Counted from the stretch's first letter, positions 35,614-44,643 are shown. The stretch is DNA of 64,000 bases from Micromonospora sp. CB01531 (GCF_001905095.1 NZ_LWLS01000105.1:221794-285793); one strand, 5' to 3'. A program made the numbers and translations. Notes: a model not told the origin generated them from the sequence alone.

Positions 35614-36514
35614 CACCACCGTGTCCGCCCCTGCGAGTGGCGTCCGGGCCGCGTCGTGCGACCGGGCCGGGTCGCGGCCCACGACGGCCTGGCGCCTGCT
35701 GGTCCGCAACCGCCTGGCGATGGTCGGTCTCGTCTTCATCGCGATCTGGACCATCGGCGCTCTCGTGGCCGGCCTGCTGCCGTACTCGCCCACCGCGACC
35801 GGAGCGGGAGGGCTCCTCGAGCCGCCCTCCGCCGCACACCTGTTCGGTACGGACAACTTCGGCCGCGACATCCTCGCCCGGGTGCTCGCCGGTGGGCGGA
35901 TCTCTCTCTGGACCGGGCTCATCGCCGTCGGGATCTCGCTGCTCATCGGTGTCCCGATCGGCGCCATCTCCGGCTTTCTCGGCGGCGTGGTGGGTGCCGT
36001 GCTCATGCGGGTGATGGATGTGCTGCTCGCCTTCCCGTCGCTCGTGCTGGCCATGGCGATCGCCGCCGCCCTCGGCCCGGGCCTGGCCAGCGCGATGATC
36101 GCCGTGGGCGTCGTCGGCATCCCCGAGTTCGCCCGCATCGTCTACAGCCAGACCCGCTCGCTCCGGGAGCGTGACTTCGTCGAGGCGGGGCGCGCCATCG
36201 GCTTGCGTGACCGGACGATCCTCACCCGTCACATCGTCCCGAACACCGTTGCCCCGATCCTCGTCCGGGCGACTCTCGGCATGGGCTACGCGATCCTCAC
36301 GGCCGCCTCGCTCAGCTTCATCGGCCTCGGCGCGCAGCCGCCGACGGCGGAGTGGGGCGTCATGATCTCGGACGGCCGTGGCTACATCATCAGCGGCGAG
36401 TGGTGGATGACGGTCTTCCCCGGCATCGCCATCGCCACCTCGATTCTCGGCTTCAACCTCGTCGGCGACGGCCTACGCGACGTCCTCGACCCGCGCCTGC
36501 GGACGAGCCGATGA
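35606..36514 (+). CDS. dppC: Peptide ABC transporter permease, DppC type
   Basis: A 302-residue permease with a cytoplasmic head, a first helix at about residues 40-62, the DppC motif FGTDNFGRDILARVLAGGRISL, and the EAA loop DFVEAGRAIGLRDRTILTRHIVPN. ATG 35606 overlaps the DppB stop. It is the second half of the transporter channel. Confidence 0.9.
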   Translation: MPDTTVSAPASGVRAASCDRAGSRPTTAWRLLVRNRLAMVGLVFIAIWTIGALVAGLLPYSPTATGAGGLLEPPSAAHLFGTDNFGRDILARVLAGGRISLWTGLIAVGISLLIGVPIGAISGFLGGVVGAVLMRVMDVLLAFPSLVLAMAIAAALGPGLASAMIAVGVVGIPEFARIVYSQTRSLRERDFVEAGRAIGLRDRTILTRHIVPNTVAPILVRATLGMGYAILTAASLSFIGLGAQPPTAEWGVMISDGRGYIISGEWWMTVFPGIAIATSILGFNLVGDGLRDVLDPRLRTSR

Positions 36515-36597
36515 CCCGGTTCGCATCTGCGACGGGCGCCAGCCCATCCACTCCCTTCCATCGCATCTTCCCCCACCCGTACATGAAGGAGAACAGC

Positions 36598-38175
36598 GTG
36601 AAGCGCAGCGCCACCCTGGCCGCCGCGGTCGCCGTCATGTTCGCCGCAGCCGGCTGTGGAGCCAACGCCAACCAGGGCAGCTCCTCGCGTGCCGGTGCGG
36701 CCGCCAAGGACACCCTCGTCGCCGCCTACTCCGAGGGCGGCAAGACCCTCAACCCCGCCGAGGCCAACGACGTCACCTCCGACACGTTCGTCGTGGCGGC
36801 CTACGACCAGCTCGTCACGTACGACCGTACGACGACGAACGGCAAGCCGACCGCCAAGACGGACAAGATCGTGCCGATGCTCGCCGAGTCGTGGAAGGCG
36901 AGCGACGACTCGAAGAGCTACACCTTCACCCTGCGGCAGGGCGTGAAGTTCGAGGACGGCTCGGCCCTCGACTCCGACGACGTCGTCAAGACGTTCGACT
37001 TCATCAAGAAGTCCAAGTCGGCGAGCTTCCTCTACGGCATGGCCGGCATCGGCACGGTGACGGCGATCGACCCGCGCACCGTGAAGATCGATCTCACCGC
37101 ACCGAACCACCTCTTCCTCCAGATCCTGCCGATGTACTCGTTCTCGATCATCAACATCGACAAGGTCAACGCAGAGGGTGGCGCCGCCTGGCTCGACACC
37201 CACACCGCAGGCTCCGGCCCTTACCGGGTGACGAAGTGGGACCCGGCGACCGAGGCCGTGCTCGAGCGCAACGACACCTACTGGGGCGAGAAGCCGGCCC
37301 TGCGCAAGGTCAACACGAAGTTCATCGGCGAGGCGAGCAACCGCGTCCAGCTCCTCACCAAGGGCGAGGTCGACCTCGCGCTCGAGGTGCCGGCGAAGGA
37401 CGTCGACACCCTGTCGAAGCAGTCCGGCGTCGCCATCGACTCCCGCGCCAGCAACAAGATCCTCTTCTTCGGAATGAACAACGCCATCAAGCCGTTCGAC
37501 AACCCGAAGGTCCGCCAGGCCGTGTCGTACGCGATCCCGTACGACAAGCTCATCAGCGACGTCATGAAGGGCCAGGCGTCGCCGATGCGCTCGTCCGTGG
37601 CCAGCTCGACCCCGGGCTTCTCCGACGCCGGCTACGCCTACTCGCACGACCTCGACAAGGCCAAGGCGCTCCTCGCGGAGGCCGGCTTCGCCAACGGCTT
37701 CAGCTTCGACTTCACCCTCGGCAGCGGCTTCGACGACTGGTCGGACGACGCCGTGCTCATCCAGGCCGAACTGGCGAAGATCGGCGTGACGATGAACATC
37801 CACAAGATGGCGCGCCCACAGTTCCTCGAGGCGCTCGCGACGAAGAAGGTGCAGAGCTACATCAGCCGCTGGACCTCGTTCGTCAACGACCCGGGCTACC
37901 ACCTCGGCCTCCTGTTGACCAGCGACGGCACGAGCAACTACGTCAACTTCAACAACCCTGAGGTCGACAAGCTCTGGAAGCAGGCCTCGACCGAGCCGGA
38001 CCAGAACGTCCGCAACGACCTGTACGGCAAGGCGCAGGAGATCATCAACACCCAGGCGCCGTGGGCGTACCTGTACGAGTACAACATCGTCGTCGCGGAG
38101 CGCGCGGGCGTGCAGGGGTACACGTCGTACCCCGACGGGATCATCCGCTTCTTCCAGTTGAGCAACAAGGGCTGA
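36598..38175 (+). CDS. dppA: Peptide-binding lipoprotein (SBP family 5, DppA/OppA-like)
   Basis: A 525-residue solute-binding lipoprotein. The signal ends in a lipobox with Cys20 (FAAAGC). Family 5 motifs follow: VVAAYDQLVTYD, MLAESWKASDD, YTFTLRQGVKFEDGSALDSDDVV. GTG 36598 follows AAGGAG at six bases; the ATG-led frame 12 bases earlier lacks a ribosome site. It captures the peptide for DppBC and the fused ATPase. A strong stem-loop after its stop suggests higher expression than the downstream genes. Confidence 0.92.
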   Translation: MKRSATLAAAVAVMFAAAGCGANANQGSSSRAGAAAKDTLVAAYSEGGKTLNPAEANDVTSDTFVVAAYDQLVTYDRTTTNGKPTAKTDKIVPMLAESWKASDDSKSYTFTLRQGVKFEDGSALDSDDVVKTFDFIKKSKSASFLYGMAGIGTVTAIDPRTVKIDLTAPNHLFLQILPMYSFSIINIDKVNAEGGAAWLDTHTAGSGPYRVTKWDPATEAVLERNDTYWGEKPALRKVNTKFIGEASNRVQLLTKGEVDLALEVPAKDVDTLSKQSGVAIDSRASNKILFFGMNNAIKPFDNPKVRQAVSYAIPYDKLISDVMKGQASPMRSSVASSTPGFSDAGYAYSHDLDKAKALLAEAGFANGFSFDFTLGSGFDDWSDDAVLIQAELAKIGVTMNIHKMARPQFLEALATKKVQSYISRWTSFVNDPGYHLGLLLTSDGTSNYVNFNNPEVDKLWKQASTEPDQNVRNDLYGKAQEIINTQAPWAYLYEYNIVVAERAGVQGYTSYPDGIIRFFQLSNKG

Positions 38176-38184
38176 CGCCGAGAA

Positions 38185-38243
38185 GGGGAGGCGCGCCGCT
38201 GGGCCCGCTGCCATCCCGCCGCGCGGCCAGCGGCCGCCTCCCC
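38185..38243 (+). terminator. Long intercistronic stem-loop after the binding-protein gene
   Basis: GGGGAGGCG (38185-38193), one bulged C, then GCCGCTGG (38195-38202) pair with CCAGCGGC (38227-38234) and CGCCTCCCC (38235-38243). That makes a 17-bp stem with a 24-base loop, 10 bases after the stop codon. In peptide-transporter operons such hairpins act as partial terminators or 3' stabilisers that raise binding-protein output. Confidence 0.75.
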
Positions 38244-38294
38244 GCGCACCATCACGAATCCGACGCCCCGACAAAACGACACTTGGAGCCTGAC

Positions 38295-39620
38295 GTGGCC
38301 ACGCAATCCTCCGACTGGGAGACCCGGGTCCTCGACGAGATCGAGCGCACCCGGGACGAACTGCTGACGCTCGCCGGAGACCTCATCCGGATCCCGAGCG
38401 AGAACCCCCCGGGGGACTGCACGGACGTCGGCACCTTCATCGCCGACCATCTGCGCGCCGAGGGCCTCGACCCCGAGGTCCACGACGCGGGCGATGGTCG
38501 CCTCAGCATCGTCGTCCACCGTGCCGCGAGCAACGCCGCGGTGGGCGGCGACCCCACGACGGCGCGCCACCTCGTGCTCGCCGGCCACACCGACGTCGTT
38601 CCCGTCGGTGACCTCAGCCGCTGGACTTTCCCGCCCTTCGCGGGTGACGTCGTCGACGGTTACCTGCGCGGTCGCGGAGCGAGCGACATGAAGGCCGGCC
38701 TCGCCGGCGTCATCCACACGCTCGTCGTCCTCCACCGCCTCGGTGTCCCACTGGCCGGGAGGCTGTCGCTCGCCGCGGTCCCCGACGAGGAGCAGGGCGG
38801 CTCCCGCGGGGCGGACTGGCTCCTCGACCAGGGGGTCCTCGACGGCGCGACCGGCGCGATCATCGCCGAGCCCGCCGAGCGGACGCACCCGACGATCGGC
38901 CAGAAGGGCAGCAACTGGTTCCGCATGACGATCGACGGCAAGCCGGGGCACGGCAGCCTCCAGCCGCTGCACGGCGTCAGCGCGAACCTCCTCGCGGCCC
39001 GGGCCGTCGTCGCCCTGCAGCAGCTCTGGGACATGAAGCCGTCCGCGCCCGAGGACGTGCTCGACCTCATCGAGAGCTCGAAGACGTTCGCCGAGGAGCG
39101 CGAGGGCTACGCCCCCGGCATCGGCGCCGTCTTCGAGCACGTCACCGTCAACATCGGCACGATTCGCGGCGGCACGTCCTCCAACGTGGTCGCGGACCGG
39201 TGCGTCGTCGAGGTCGACACCCGCGTGCCGATCGGGTTGTCGCGCGCCGAGGTCCTCGCCCGGGTCGACGAGCTGCTCGCCGAGGCGGGCGTCGACGCGA
39301 CGATCGAGCCGATCGGCTTCTGCAGCGAGCCGAACTGGACGCTGCCGAGCGATCCCATCGTCACCGAGCTCGTCGCGGCCCTGCGCGAATTGACGGGCGA
39401 CCCCACCACAGAGGGCGTGCTCCAGTGGGCGTCCTCCGACGCCCGCACCTTCCGCAGCCACGGCATTCCCGTGCTCCAGTACGGGCCGGCCGAGCTGGCC
39501 ACCATCCACGGCTTCGACGAGAAGGCACCCGTCGCCGACGTCGTGCTCGCCGCGAAGACCTACGCCCTGACCACCCTCCGGTACCTCGGCGTCGCCGAGA
39601 CCGCTGTCGAAAGCGAATGA
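38295..39620 (+). CDS. M20-family metallopeptidase (ArgE/DapE-like)
   Basis: A 441-residue dizinc amidohydrolase/peptidase. Metal ligands: His98 in LAGHTDVVP and bridging Asp131 in RGASDMKAG. The general base lies in PDEEQGG (Glu165/166). A dimerisation lid at about residues 200-330 is present. GTG 38295 follows TTGGAG at six bases. Its 3' end overlaps the DUF1177 gene by four bases. Between a peptide transporter and its ATPase gene, it most likely cleaves the imported peptide or an N-acyl amino acid. Confidence 0.88.
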   Translation: MATQSSDWETRVLDEIERTRDELLTLAGDLIRIPSENPPGDCTDVGTFIADHLRAEGLDPEVHDAGDGRLSIVVHRAASNAAVGGDPTTARHLVLAGHTDVVPVGDLSRWTFPPFAGDVVDGYLRGRGASDMKAGLAGVIHTLVVLHRLGVPLAGRLSLAAVPDEEQGGSRGADWLLDQGVLDGATGAIIAEPAERTHPTIGQKGSNWFRMTIDGKPGHGSLQPLHGVSANLLAARAVVALQQLWDMKPSAPEDVLDLIESSKTFAEEREGYAPGIGAVFEHVTVNIGTIRGGTSSNVVADRCVVEVDTRVPIGLSRAEVLARVDELLAEAGVDATIEPIGFCSEPNWTLPSDPIVTELVAALRELTGDPTTEGVLQWASSDARTFRSHGIPVLQYGPAELATIHGFDEKAPVADVVLAAKTYALTTLRYLGVAETAVESE

Positions 39621-40573
39621 TCGTGCTGTCCCACGTCCTTACGGCCCTCGACCTCCTCGACCGCCCCGACGCATCCGGTGACCTCGTCGCCGAGCACCTG
39701 CGTACCCTCGGCGACAATGCCTGCTCGATCACCGTCGAGACGGTGGCGGGTGAGCTGGGTTCGACCGACTTCATCTGCGTCACCGTCCCGGGCAGCCGCG
39801 GCAAGACCGCCGGCGGCGACGCCCCGACGCTCGGTGTCGTCGGGCGCCTTGGCGGCATCGGCGCCCGACCGGAGCTGATCGGCTACGTGTCCGACGGCGA
39901 CGGGGCGACCGCGGCCATCGCGGCGGCCGCCAAGCTCCTCGCGATGCACGCCCGCGGCGATGTCCTGCCCGGCGACGTCGTCATCTCGACGCACATCTGC
40001 CCCGACGCGCCGACCCGTCCACACGATCCCGTGCCCTTCATGGACTCGCCCGTCGACATCACCGCGATGAACGAGCACGAGGTCACCCCGGAGATGGACG
40101 CCGTCCTCTCCATCGACACCACAAAGGGCAACCGCCTCATCAACCACCGTGGCATCGCCATCTCCCCGACGGTCCGCGCCGGCTACATCCTCCCCGCGAG
40201 CGCCGACCTCATCGGCGTCCTCGAGACCGTGTCGGGTGAGCCCGCCGTCGTCTTCCCGCTGTCGACGCAGGACATCACGCCGTACGGCAACGGCCTCTAC
40301 CACCTCAACTCGATCCTTCAGCCGGCCGTCGCGACGGCCGCGCCCGTCGTCGGTGTCGCCATCACGACGGTGACGCCCGTGGCCGGCTGCGCGACCGGCG
40401 CGAGTCACGAGGTCGACATCGCCCTGGCCGCCCGCTTCGCCGTCGAGGTCGCCAAGGGCTTCACCGCGGGTGCGGTGTCCTTCCACGACGAGGCCCAGGC
40501 TGCGCTCCTCGAGAGCCTCTACGGGCCGGCCACCCACCTGCAGACGACTGGGCAGGTCCCCGCGCACGCCTGA
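39617..40573 (+). CDS. DUF1177-family protein of the peptide island
   Basis: A 318-residue cytoplasmic protein of the uncharacterised DUF1177 family. Conserved-looking stretches are VISTHICPDAPTRPHDPV near residue 125 and LSIDTTKGNRLINHRGIAISPTV near 160. His and Asp residues there could bind metal, which is inference. ATG 39617 overlaps the M20 peptidase stop (ATGA), so the two are coupled and may form a complex or act in sequence. Its place between a peptidase and an ATPase points to amino-acid or peptide metabolism. Confidence 0.8.
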   Translation: MIVLSHVLTALDLLDRPDASGDLVAEHLRTLGDNACSITVETVAGELGSTDFICVTVPGSRGKTAGGDAPTLGVVGRLGGIGARPELIGYVSDGDGATAAIAAAAKLLAMHARGDVLPGDVVISTHICPDAPTRPHDPVPFMDSPVDITAMNEHEVTPEMDAVLSIDTTKGNRLINHRGIAISPTVRAGYILPASADLIGVLETVSGEPAVVFPLSTQDITPYGNGLYHLNSILQPAVATAAPVVGVAITTVTPVAGCATGASHEVDIALAARFAVEVAKGFTAGAVSFHDEAQAALLESLYGPATHLQTTGQVPAHA

Positions 40574-40622
40574 GCGGGCGCGAGACCGAGCCCATCGGCA
40601 TACGGAACCAAGGAGCACGGAC

Positions 40623-42407
40623 ATGGCTGACACTCTGCTGTCGATCGAGAACCTCTCAATCCGCATCGACACGTCCCGCGGCCCGATCCACCCGGTCCGG
40701 GGCCTCGACCTGACCATCGCACGCGGCGAGATGGTCGGGCTGGTCGGCGAATCGGGCTCGGGCAAGAGCGTCACCGCCATGTCCATCACAGGATTGCTGC
40801 CGGCGCGGCAGGCGCACATCACCGGTGGGCACATCCGCTTCGACGGACGTGACCTCGCCGCACTGTCGGACCGGCAGATGCGCGAGATCCGCGGCAAGGA
40901 CATCGCGACGATCTTCCAGGAGCCGATGACCGCGCTCAACCCGGTCTTCACAATCCGCGACCAGCTCACCGAGCCGTTGCGTCAGCACCTGCGCCTAGGC
41001 CGACGGCAGGCGGCCGACCGAGCGGGCCAACTGCTCGACATGGTGGGGATCCGCAACACCGCTCGCGTCCTCGCGGGATACCCGCACGAGCTGTCCGGCG
41101 GGATGCGCCAGCGCGTCATGATTGCCATGGCCATGGCATGCGAGCCCAAGCTGCTCATCGCCGACGAGCCGACGACGGCGCTCGACGTGACGACCCAGCT
41201 GCAGATCCTCGACCTCATCATGGACCTGCAGGAGCAGCACGGGACGGCGGTCCTGCTCATCACGCACGACCTCGGTGTCGTCGCCCAGACCTGCCAGCGG
41301 GTCGCCGTGATGTACGGCGGTGAGCTGCAGGAGACGGCGCCGACGGACCAGCTCTTCGCCGCGCCCCAGGCCGACTACACGAAGCGGCTGCTCAGCTTCA
41401 TCCCCTCCGCCAACGAGCACGTCATCGAGGCGGTCGAGGCGCTCGCCGAGGGAAGCACGGGGCGCGACGGCTCCGGGTCGGTTCGCGTCGAAGCACGCAC
41501 GGACGCTCCCACCGAAGCACCGGACGACGATGCGCCGGTGCTGCTAGAGGTCACCGACCTGACGAAGGTCTTCACCGGGCGACGCCGCCGTCTGGGACGT
41601 CCGGCCGACACCATCACGGCGGTCGACGGCGTGTCCTTCCGGGTCCGCCGTGGCCGCACGCTCGCCATCGTGGGCGAGTCCGGTTCGGGCAAGTCGACAA
41701 CCGGTCGGGCCCTGCTGCGCCTGCACGAGCCGACATCGGGGACCGTGACCTTCAACGGGGCCGACCTCCTCTCGGCCAGTGACGACGAGCTGCGCCGCCT
41801 CCGCTCCCAGATGCAAATCGTCTTCCAGGACACGTACGCCTCGCTCGACCCACGGTGGACCATCCACCGGGCACTCGCCGAACCGCTGCGGTTGCACACG
41901 GACCTCGACGACGCGGCGATCCGCGCCCGCATCGTCGAGGTCCTCGAGACGGTCGGCCTGGGGGAAGAACACATCGACCGCTTCCCGCACGAGTTCTCCG
42001 GGGGCCAGCGCCAGCGGATCGGCATCGCGCGGGCCCTCATCCTCAACCCGAGCCTCGTCGTCTGCGACGAGCCCGTATCGGCACTCGACGTGTCGGTGCA
42101 GGCCCAGGTGCTCGACCTCATGAAGCAACTGCAGCGAGACCTCGGACTCACCTACGTCTTCATCTCGCACGACCTGTCCGTCGTCGAAATGATGGCCGAC
42201 GAGATCGTCGTCATGAGCCAGGGGCGCGTCGTCGAGCAGGGCACCGTCGAGCAGATCTTCACAGCACCTCAGCACCCCTACACCAAGGCGCTCCTCGCCG
42301 CGATCCCGATCGCCGACCCCAACGCGCGCGTCGACCGCGCCGTGCGACGCTGCATCGTCGAGCGTGGGGTAGCGGCCGCAGACCTGCCCGAGAAGGCGGT
42401 GGCGTGA
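40623..42407 (+). CDS. Fused peptide ABC transporter ATPase (DppD-DppF)
   Basis: A 594-residue protein with two complete nucleotide-binding domains, where most bacteria have separate DppD and DppF. NBD1: Walker A GESGSGKS at residues 43-50, signature LSGGMRQRVMIAMAMA, Walker B LLIADEPTTALD. NBD2 starts near residue 310: Walker A GESGSGKS, signature FSGGQRQRIGIARAL, Walker B LVVCDEPVSALD. The first has the oligopeptide C-terminal cysteine-poor tail. ATG 40623 follows AAGGAG. Its stop overlaps the AroM start. It powers DppBC. Confidence 0.92.
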   Translation: MADTLLSIENLSIRIDTSRGPIHPVRGLDLTIARGEMVGLVGESGSGKSVTAMSITGLLPARQAHITGGHIRFDGRDLAALSDRQMREIRGKDIATIFQEPMTALNPVFTIRDQLTEPLRQHLRLGRRQAADRAGQLLDMVGIRNTARVLAGYPHELSGGMRQRVMIAMAMACEPKLLIADEPTTALDVTTQLQILDLIMDLQEQHGTAVLLITHDLGVVAQTCQRVAVMYGGELQETAPTDQLFAAPQADYTKRLLSFIPSANEHVIEAVEALAEGSTGRDGSGSVRVEARTDAPTEAPDDDAPVLLEVTDLTKVFTGRRRRLGRPADTITAVDGVSFRVRRGRTLAIVGESGSGKSTTGRALLRLHEPTSGTVTFNGADLLSASDDELRRLRSQMQIVFQDTYASLDPRWTIHRALAEPLRLHTDLDDAAIRARIVEVLETVGLGEEHIDRFPHEFSGGQRQRIGIARALILNPSLVVCDEPVSALDVSVQAQVLDLMKQLQRDLGLTYVFISHDLSVVEMMADEIVVMSQGRVVEQGTVEQIFTAPQHPYTKALLAAIPIADPNARVDRAVRRCIVERGVAAADLPEKAVA

Positions 42408-43147
42408 TGCACGTGCCGGTTGTGGGCCGGGCGAACCACGCGAGGCCGAGGCTCGGTCTCGTCACGATCGGCCAGGCGCCCCGCACCGACCTCATCCCCG
42501 ATGTCGGGGCCGTCCTCTCCGGCGTCGACTGGGTCGAACACGGCGCGCTGGACCTCCTCGACGCGGACGGCATCGCCCGGCTCGCGCCGCGCGCCGGGGA
42601 GCGCACCCTCGTTTCCCGCCTACGGGACGCTTCGCGCGTCCGCCTCGGCGCGACGAGCATCGCCCCAGCACTCGACGACGCCATCCGACGGTGCGTAGCC
42701 GATCGGTGCGGGGTCGTCCTCGTGCTGTGCACCGGCCGGGTCGAGCACGGCCCGACGTCGGTGCCGGTGCTCCACGCGGAGGACCTCGCCCACGAGCTCA
42801 TGGAGCAGCTCGTCGGCGAGGGCTCCCTGGGCGTGCTGTGCCCCGTGCCAGAGCAGTTGACGGACATCCGGGAACGGTGGGAGGGGCGCCTGGGCCGCTC
42901 GGTCATCGCGGCGGCCGTAGACCCCTACACGGCTGGACTCGACGAGGTAGCGGTCGCCGGACGACGGGTCACCGCCGGTGGCGCCGACGTGGTCTTCCTC
43001 GACTGCATCGGCTACACGGGCCAGCAGCGGGACGCGCTCGCCGCCAAGGGCATCCGAGCCGAGACCGCCCGCCACCTCGCGGTGACGGGCGCGGTGGAGC
43101 TCCTGACTTCCGCCTCGTACGCTGGCCATGAACGTTCACCGGGTTGA
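42407..43147 (+). CDS. AroM-family protein of the peptide island
   Basis: A 246-residue protein of the uncharacterised AroM family. The N-terminus RLGLVTIGQAPRTDLIPD is typical. Two cysteines, Cys108 in LVLCTG and Cys200 in VFLDCIGYTGQQRD, end strands in each half, the geometry of the Asp/Glu racemase superfamily, so a racemase-like or related lyase activity is a testable inference. ATG 42407 (or GTG 42404) overlaps the ATPase stop. The name AroM comes from linkage in enterobacteria; a shikimate role is not supported here. Confidence 0.82.
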   Translation: MHVPVVGRANHARPRLGLVTIGQAPRTDLIPDVGAVLSGVDWVEHGALDLLDADGIARLAPRAGERTLVSRLRDASRVRLGATSIAPALDDAIRRCVADRCGVVLVLCTGRVEHGPTSVPVLHAEDLAHELMEQLVGEGSLGVLCPVPEQLTDIRERWEGRLGRSVIAAAVDPYTAGLDEVAVAGRRVTAGGADVVFLDCIGYTGQQRDALAAKGIRAETARHLAVTGAVELLTSASYAGHERSPG

Positions 43148-43260
43148 TGAATCCTGATCGGGGAGTTCCGCATTGAGGCGGTCCGGCCAGTCATCCTCGG
43201 CAAGATCGCCCGCCAGGAGCACATCCCGCCAGTCCTGTGCCGGGCGGGCGCACTGCGACA

Positions 43261-43472
43261 GTGTCAGATCTCTCTGAGTCGCTGGCTACCGCCGCATCAC
43301 CGGACCCGATGATGCGGCATTCTGCGCCCGCGTCAGCGGCCTGCTCGACCAGGGCTACCAGCTGTATGGGTCGCCGGCGCTGACCTTCAACGGTGAACGC
43401 GTCATCGCCGCTCAAGCGCTGGTGCTGCCGCACCGCGTCCGCCCTGATACGTCCGAGGGCAGCGCCAGATAG
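43261..43472 (+). pseudogene. DUF1737-type small protein gene with a 1-base frameshift
   Basis: From 43284 to the stop at 43470-43472, one frame reads YRRITGPDDAAFCARVSGLL and then QGYQLYGSPALTFNGERVIAAQ, a clear DUF1737 domain. That frame has no start codon. The natural start, GTG 43261 (VSDLSES), lies one register off; one extra G near 43284 would join them into a protein of about 70 residues. So the gene is frameshifted or the read has an error. Function of the family is unknown. Confidence 0.65.
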
Positions 43473-43548
43473 CGACGACCCGTCCCAGCAGCCGTCCCGG
43501 ATTGCGGCAAAGCCCAGTGCATCGGGGCCTCCCTCGTATGGTGGTGGG

Positions 43549-44379
43549 GTGACTGACCGATCCCTGACCTTGATGGCCGTACACGCGCACCCCGACGACG
43601 AGGCGACGAGCACGGGCGGCATCCTCGCCCGGTACGCGGCGGAGGGAATCACGACAGTGCTCGTGACCTGCACGGATGGGGGGTGCGGCGACGGGCCCGG
43701 TGGGGTCAAGCCGGGCGACCCGGGGCACGACCCGCAGGCCGTGGTGGCGATGCGCCGCGCCGAGTTGACGGCCAGCTGCGAGGCGTTGAAGGTCACGCAC
43801 CTGGAGACGCTCGGATATGCCGACTCCGGAATGATGGGTTGGGCGGCCAACGACGCGCCCGGCGCGTTCTGGAACACCCCGGTGGGGGAGGCCGCCGACC
43901 GGCTGGCCGAGTTGATCCGGCGCTACCGGCCCGACGTCGTCGTCACCTATGACGAGAACGGCTTCTACGGCCACCCGGACCACATCCAGGCCCACCGCAT
44001 CACCATGGCCGCGGTCGAGCGTACGGACATCCCCGCAAAGGTGTACTGGACCACCGTGCCGCGCAGCGCGTTCCAGGACTTCGGCCGCATCATGAAGGAG
44101 ATCGGCGTGGAGTTTCCGGAGCCGGACGGACCGTCGGGGGAGATGCCGGCGCTCGGCCTGCCGGACGACGAGATCACCACCTGGGTGGACACGAGCGCCT
44201 ACGGCGGCCAGAAGTTCGAATCCTTGGCCGCACACGCCAGCCAAGCCGAGAACATCTTCTTCCTGCAACTCGGCCAGGAGCGGTTCACCGACCTCATGGG
44301 CCGGGAGACCTTCGTCCGGGTCCGCGACACCACCGGTGCGCCGACGCCGGAGGACGACCTGTTCGCCGGGCTACGCTGA
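43549..44379 (+). CDS. PIG-L/LmbE-family zinc deacetylase
   Basis: A 276-residue enzyme. The zinc motif AVHAHPDDEAT at residues 9-19 and the third ligand in YGHPDHIQAHRI near residue 145 define the family, which deacetylates N-acetylglucosamine-type sugars, including mycothiol precursors and conjugates. TDGGCGDGPGGVKPG is typical of a widespread actinobacterial subgroup distinct from MshB and Mca as I know them. GTG 43549 is used. It stands alone with a hairpin behind it. Confidence 0.85.
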   Translation: MTDRSLTLMAVHAHPDDEATSTGGILARYAAEGITTVLVTCTDGGCGDGPGGVKPGDPGHDPQAVVAMRRAELTASCEALKVTHLETLGYADSGMMGWAANDAPGAFWNTPVGEAADRLAELIRRYRPDVVVTYDENGFYGHPDHIQAHRITMAAVERTDIPAKVYWTTVPRSAFQDFGRIMKEIGVEFPEPDGPSGEMPALGLPDDEITTWVDTSAYGGQKFESLAAHASQAENIFFLQLGQERFTDLMGRETFVRVRDTTGAPTPEDDLFAGLR

Positions 44380-44418
44380 CCGGCACCGAGTGGTCGGCCG
44401 GGCCGGTCCTGGTGCCGG
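44380..44418 (+). terminator. Hairpin after the PIG-L gene
   Basis: CCGGCACC at 44380-44387 pairs with GGTGCCGG at 44411-44418, an 8-bp stem with a 23-base GC-rich loop starting right at the stop codon. Likely a transcription terminator separating this gene from the GntR regulator. Confidence 0.45.
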
Positions 44419-44643
44419 CAGTGCCATCACCCAAGGGTGGCGTCGGCCCGCTGCGCGAGCGGCAGCGGCGAGGACAAAGGCTGACTGCTCCGCGAGCGTC
44501 CCGGTCGCCTCTCTGAGCGAGTCGTTCACGCCCGCTGCCGGAGGTTGGGCCGTCGCTGCACGTGCTGGCCTGGCCACCGTAGCGGGTATCATGCATCAAG
44601 CTCAGGGGAGTTCGGGCAGCGGTCTAGAGGAAGTTTGGGAGCT

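Noticed and set aside
34573..36138. Minus-strand open frame of about 520 codons opposite DppB and DppC
   Set aside because: Acidic/basic low-complexity translation with no motif; both permeases are certain.
36382..38274. Long minus-strand open frame (about 630 codons) opposite the peptide-binding lipoprotein
   Set aside because: Arg/Val/Gly-rich, no ribosome site, and the plus strand encodes a clear family 5 binding protein; a GC-driven shadow.
43549..44379. Naming the PIG-L enzyme Mca or MshB
   Set aside because: The sequence around the zinc motif fits a different, broader actinobacterial subgroup.
44590..44606. GTATCATGCATC near the GntR start as an autoregulatory operator
   Set aside because: Only a partial match to the TGGTATGGCAG core and no clean symmetry.
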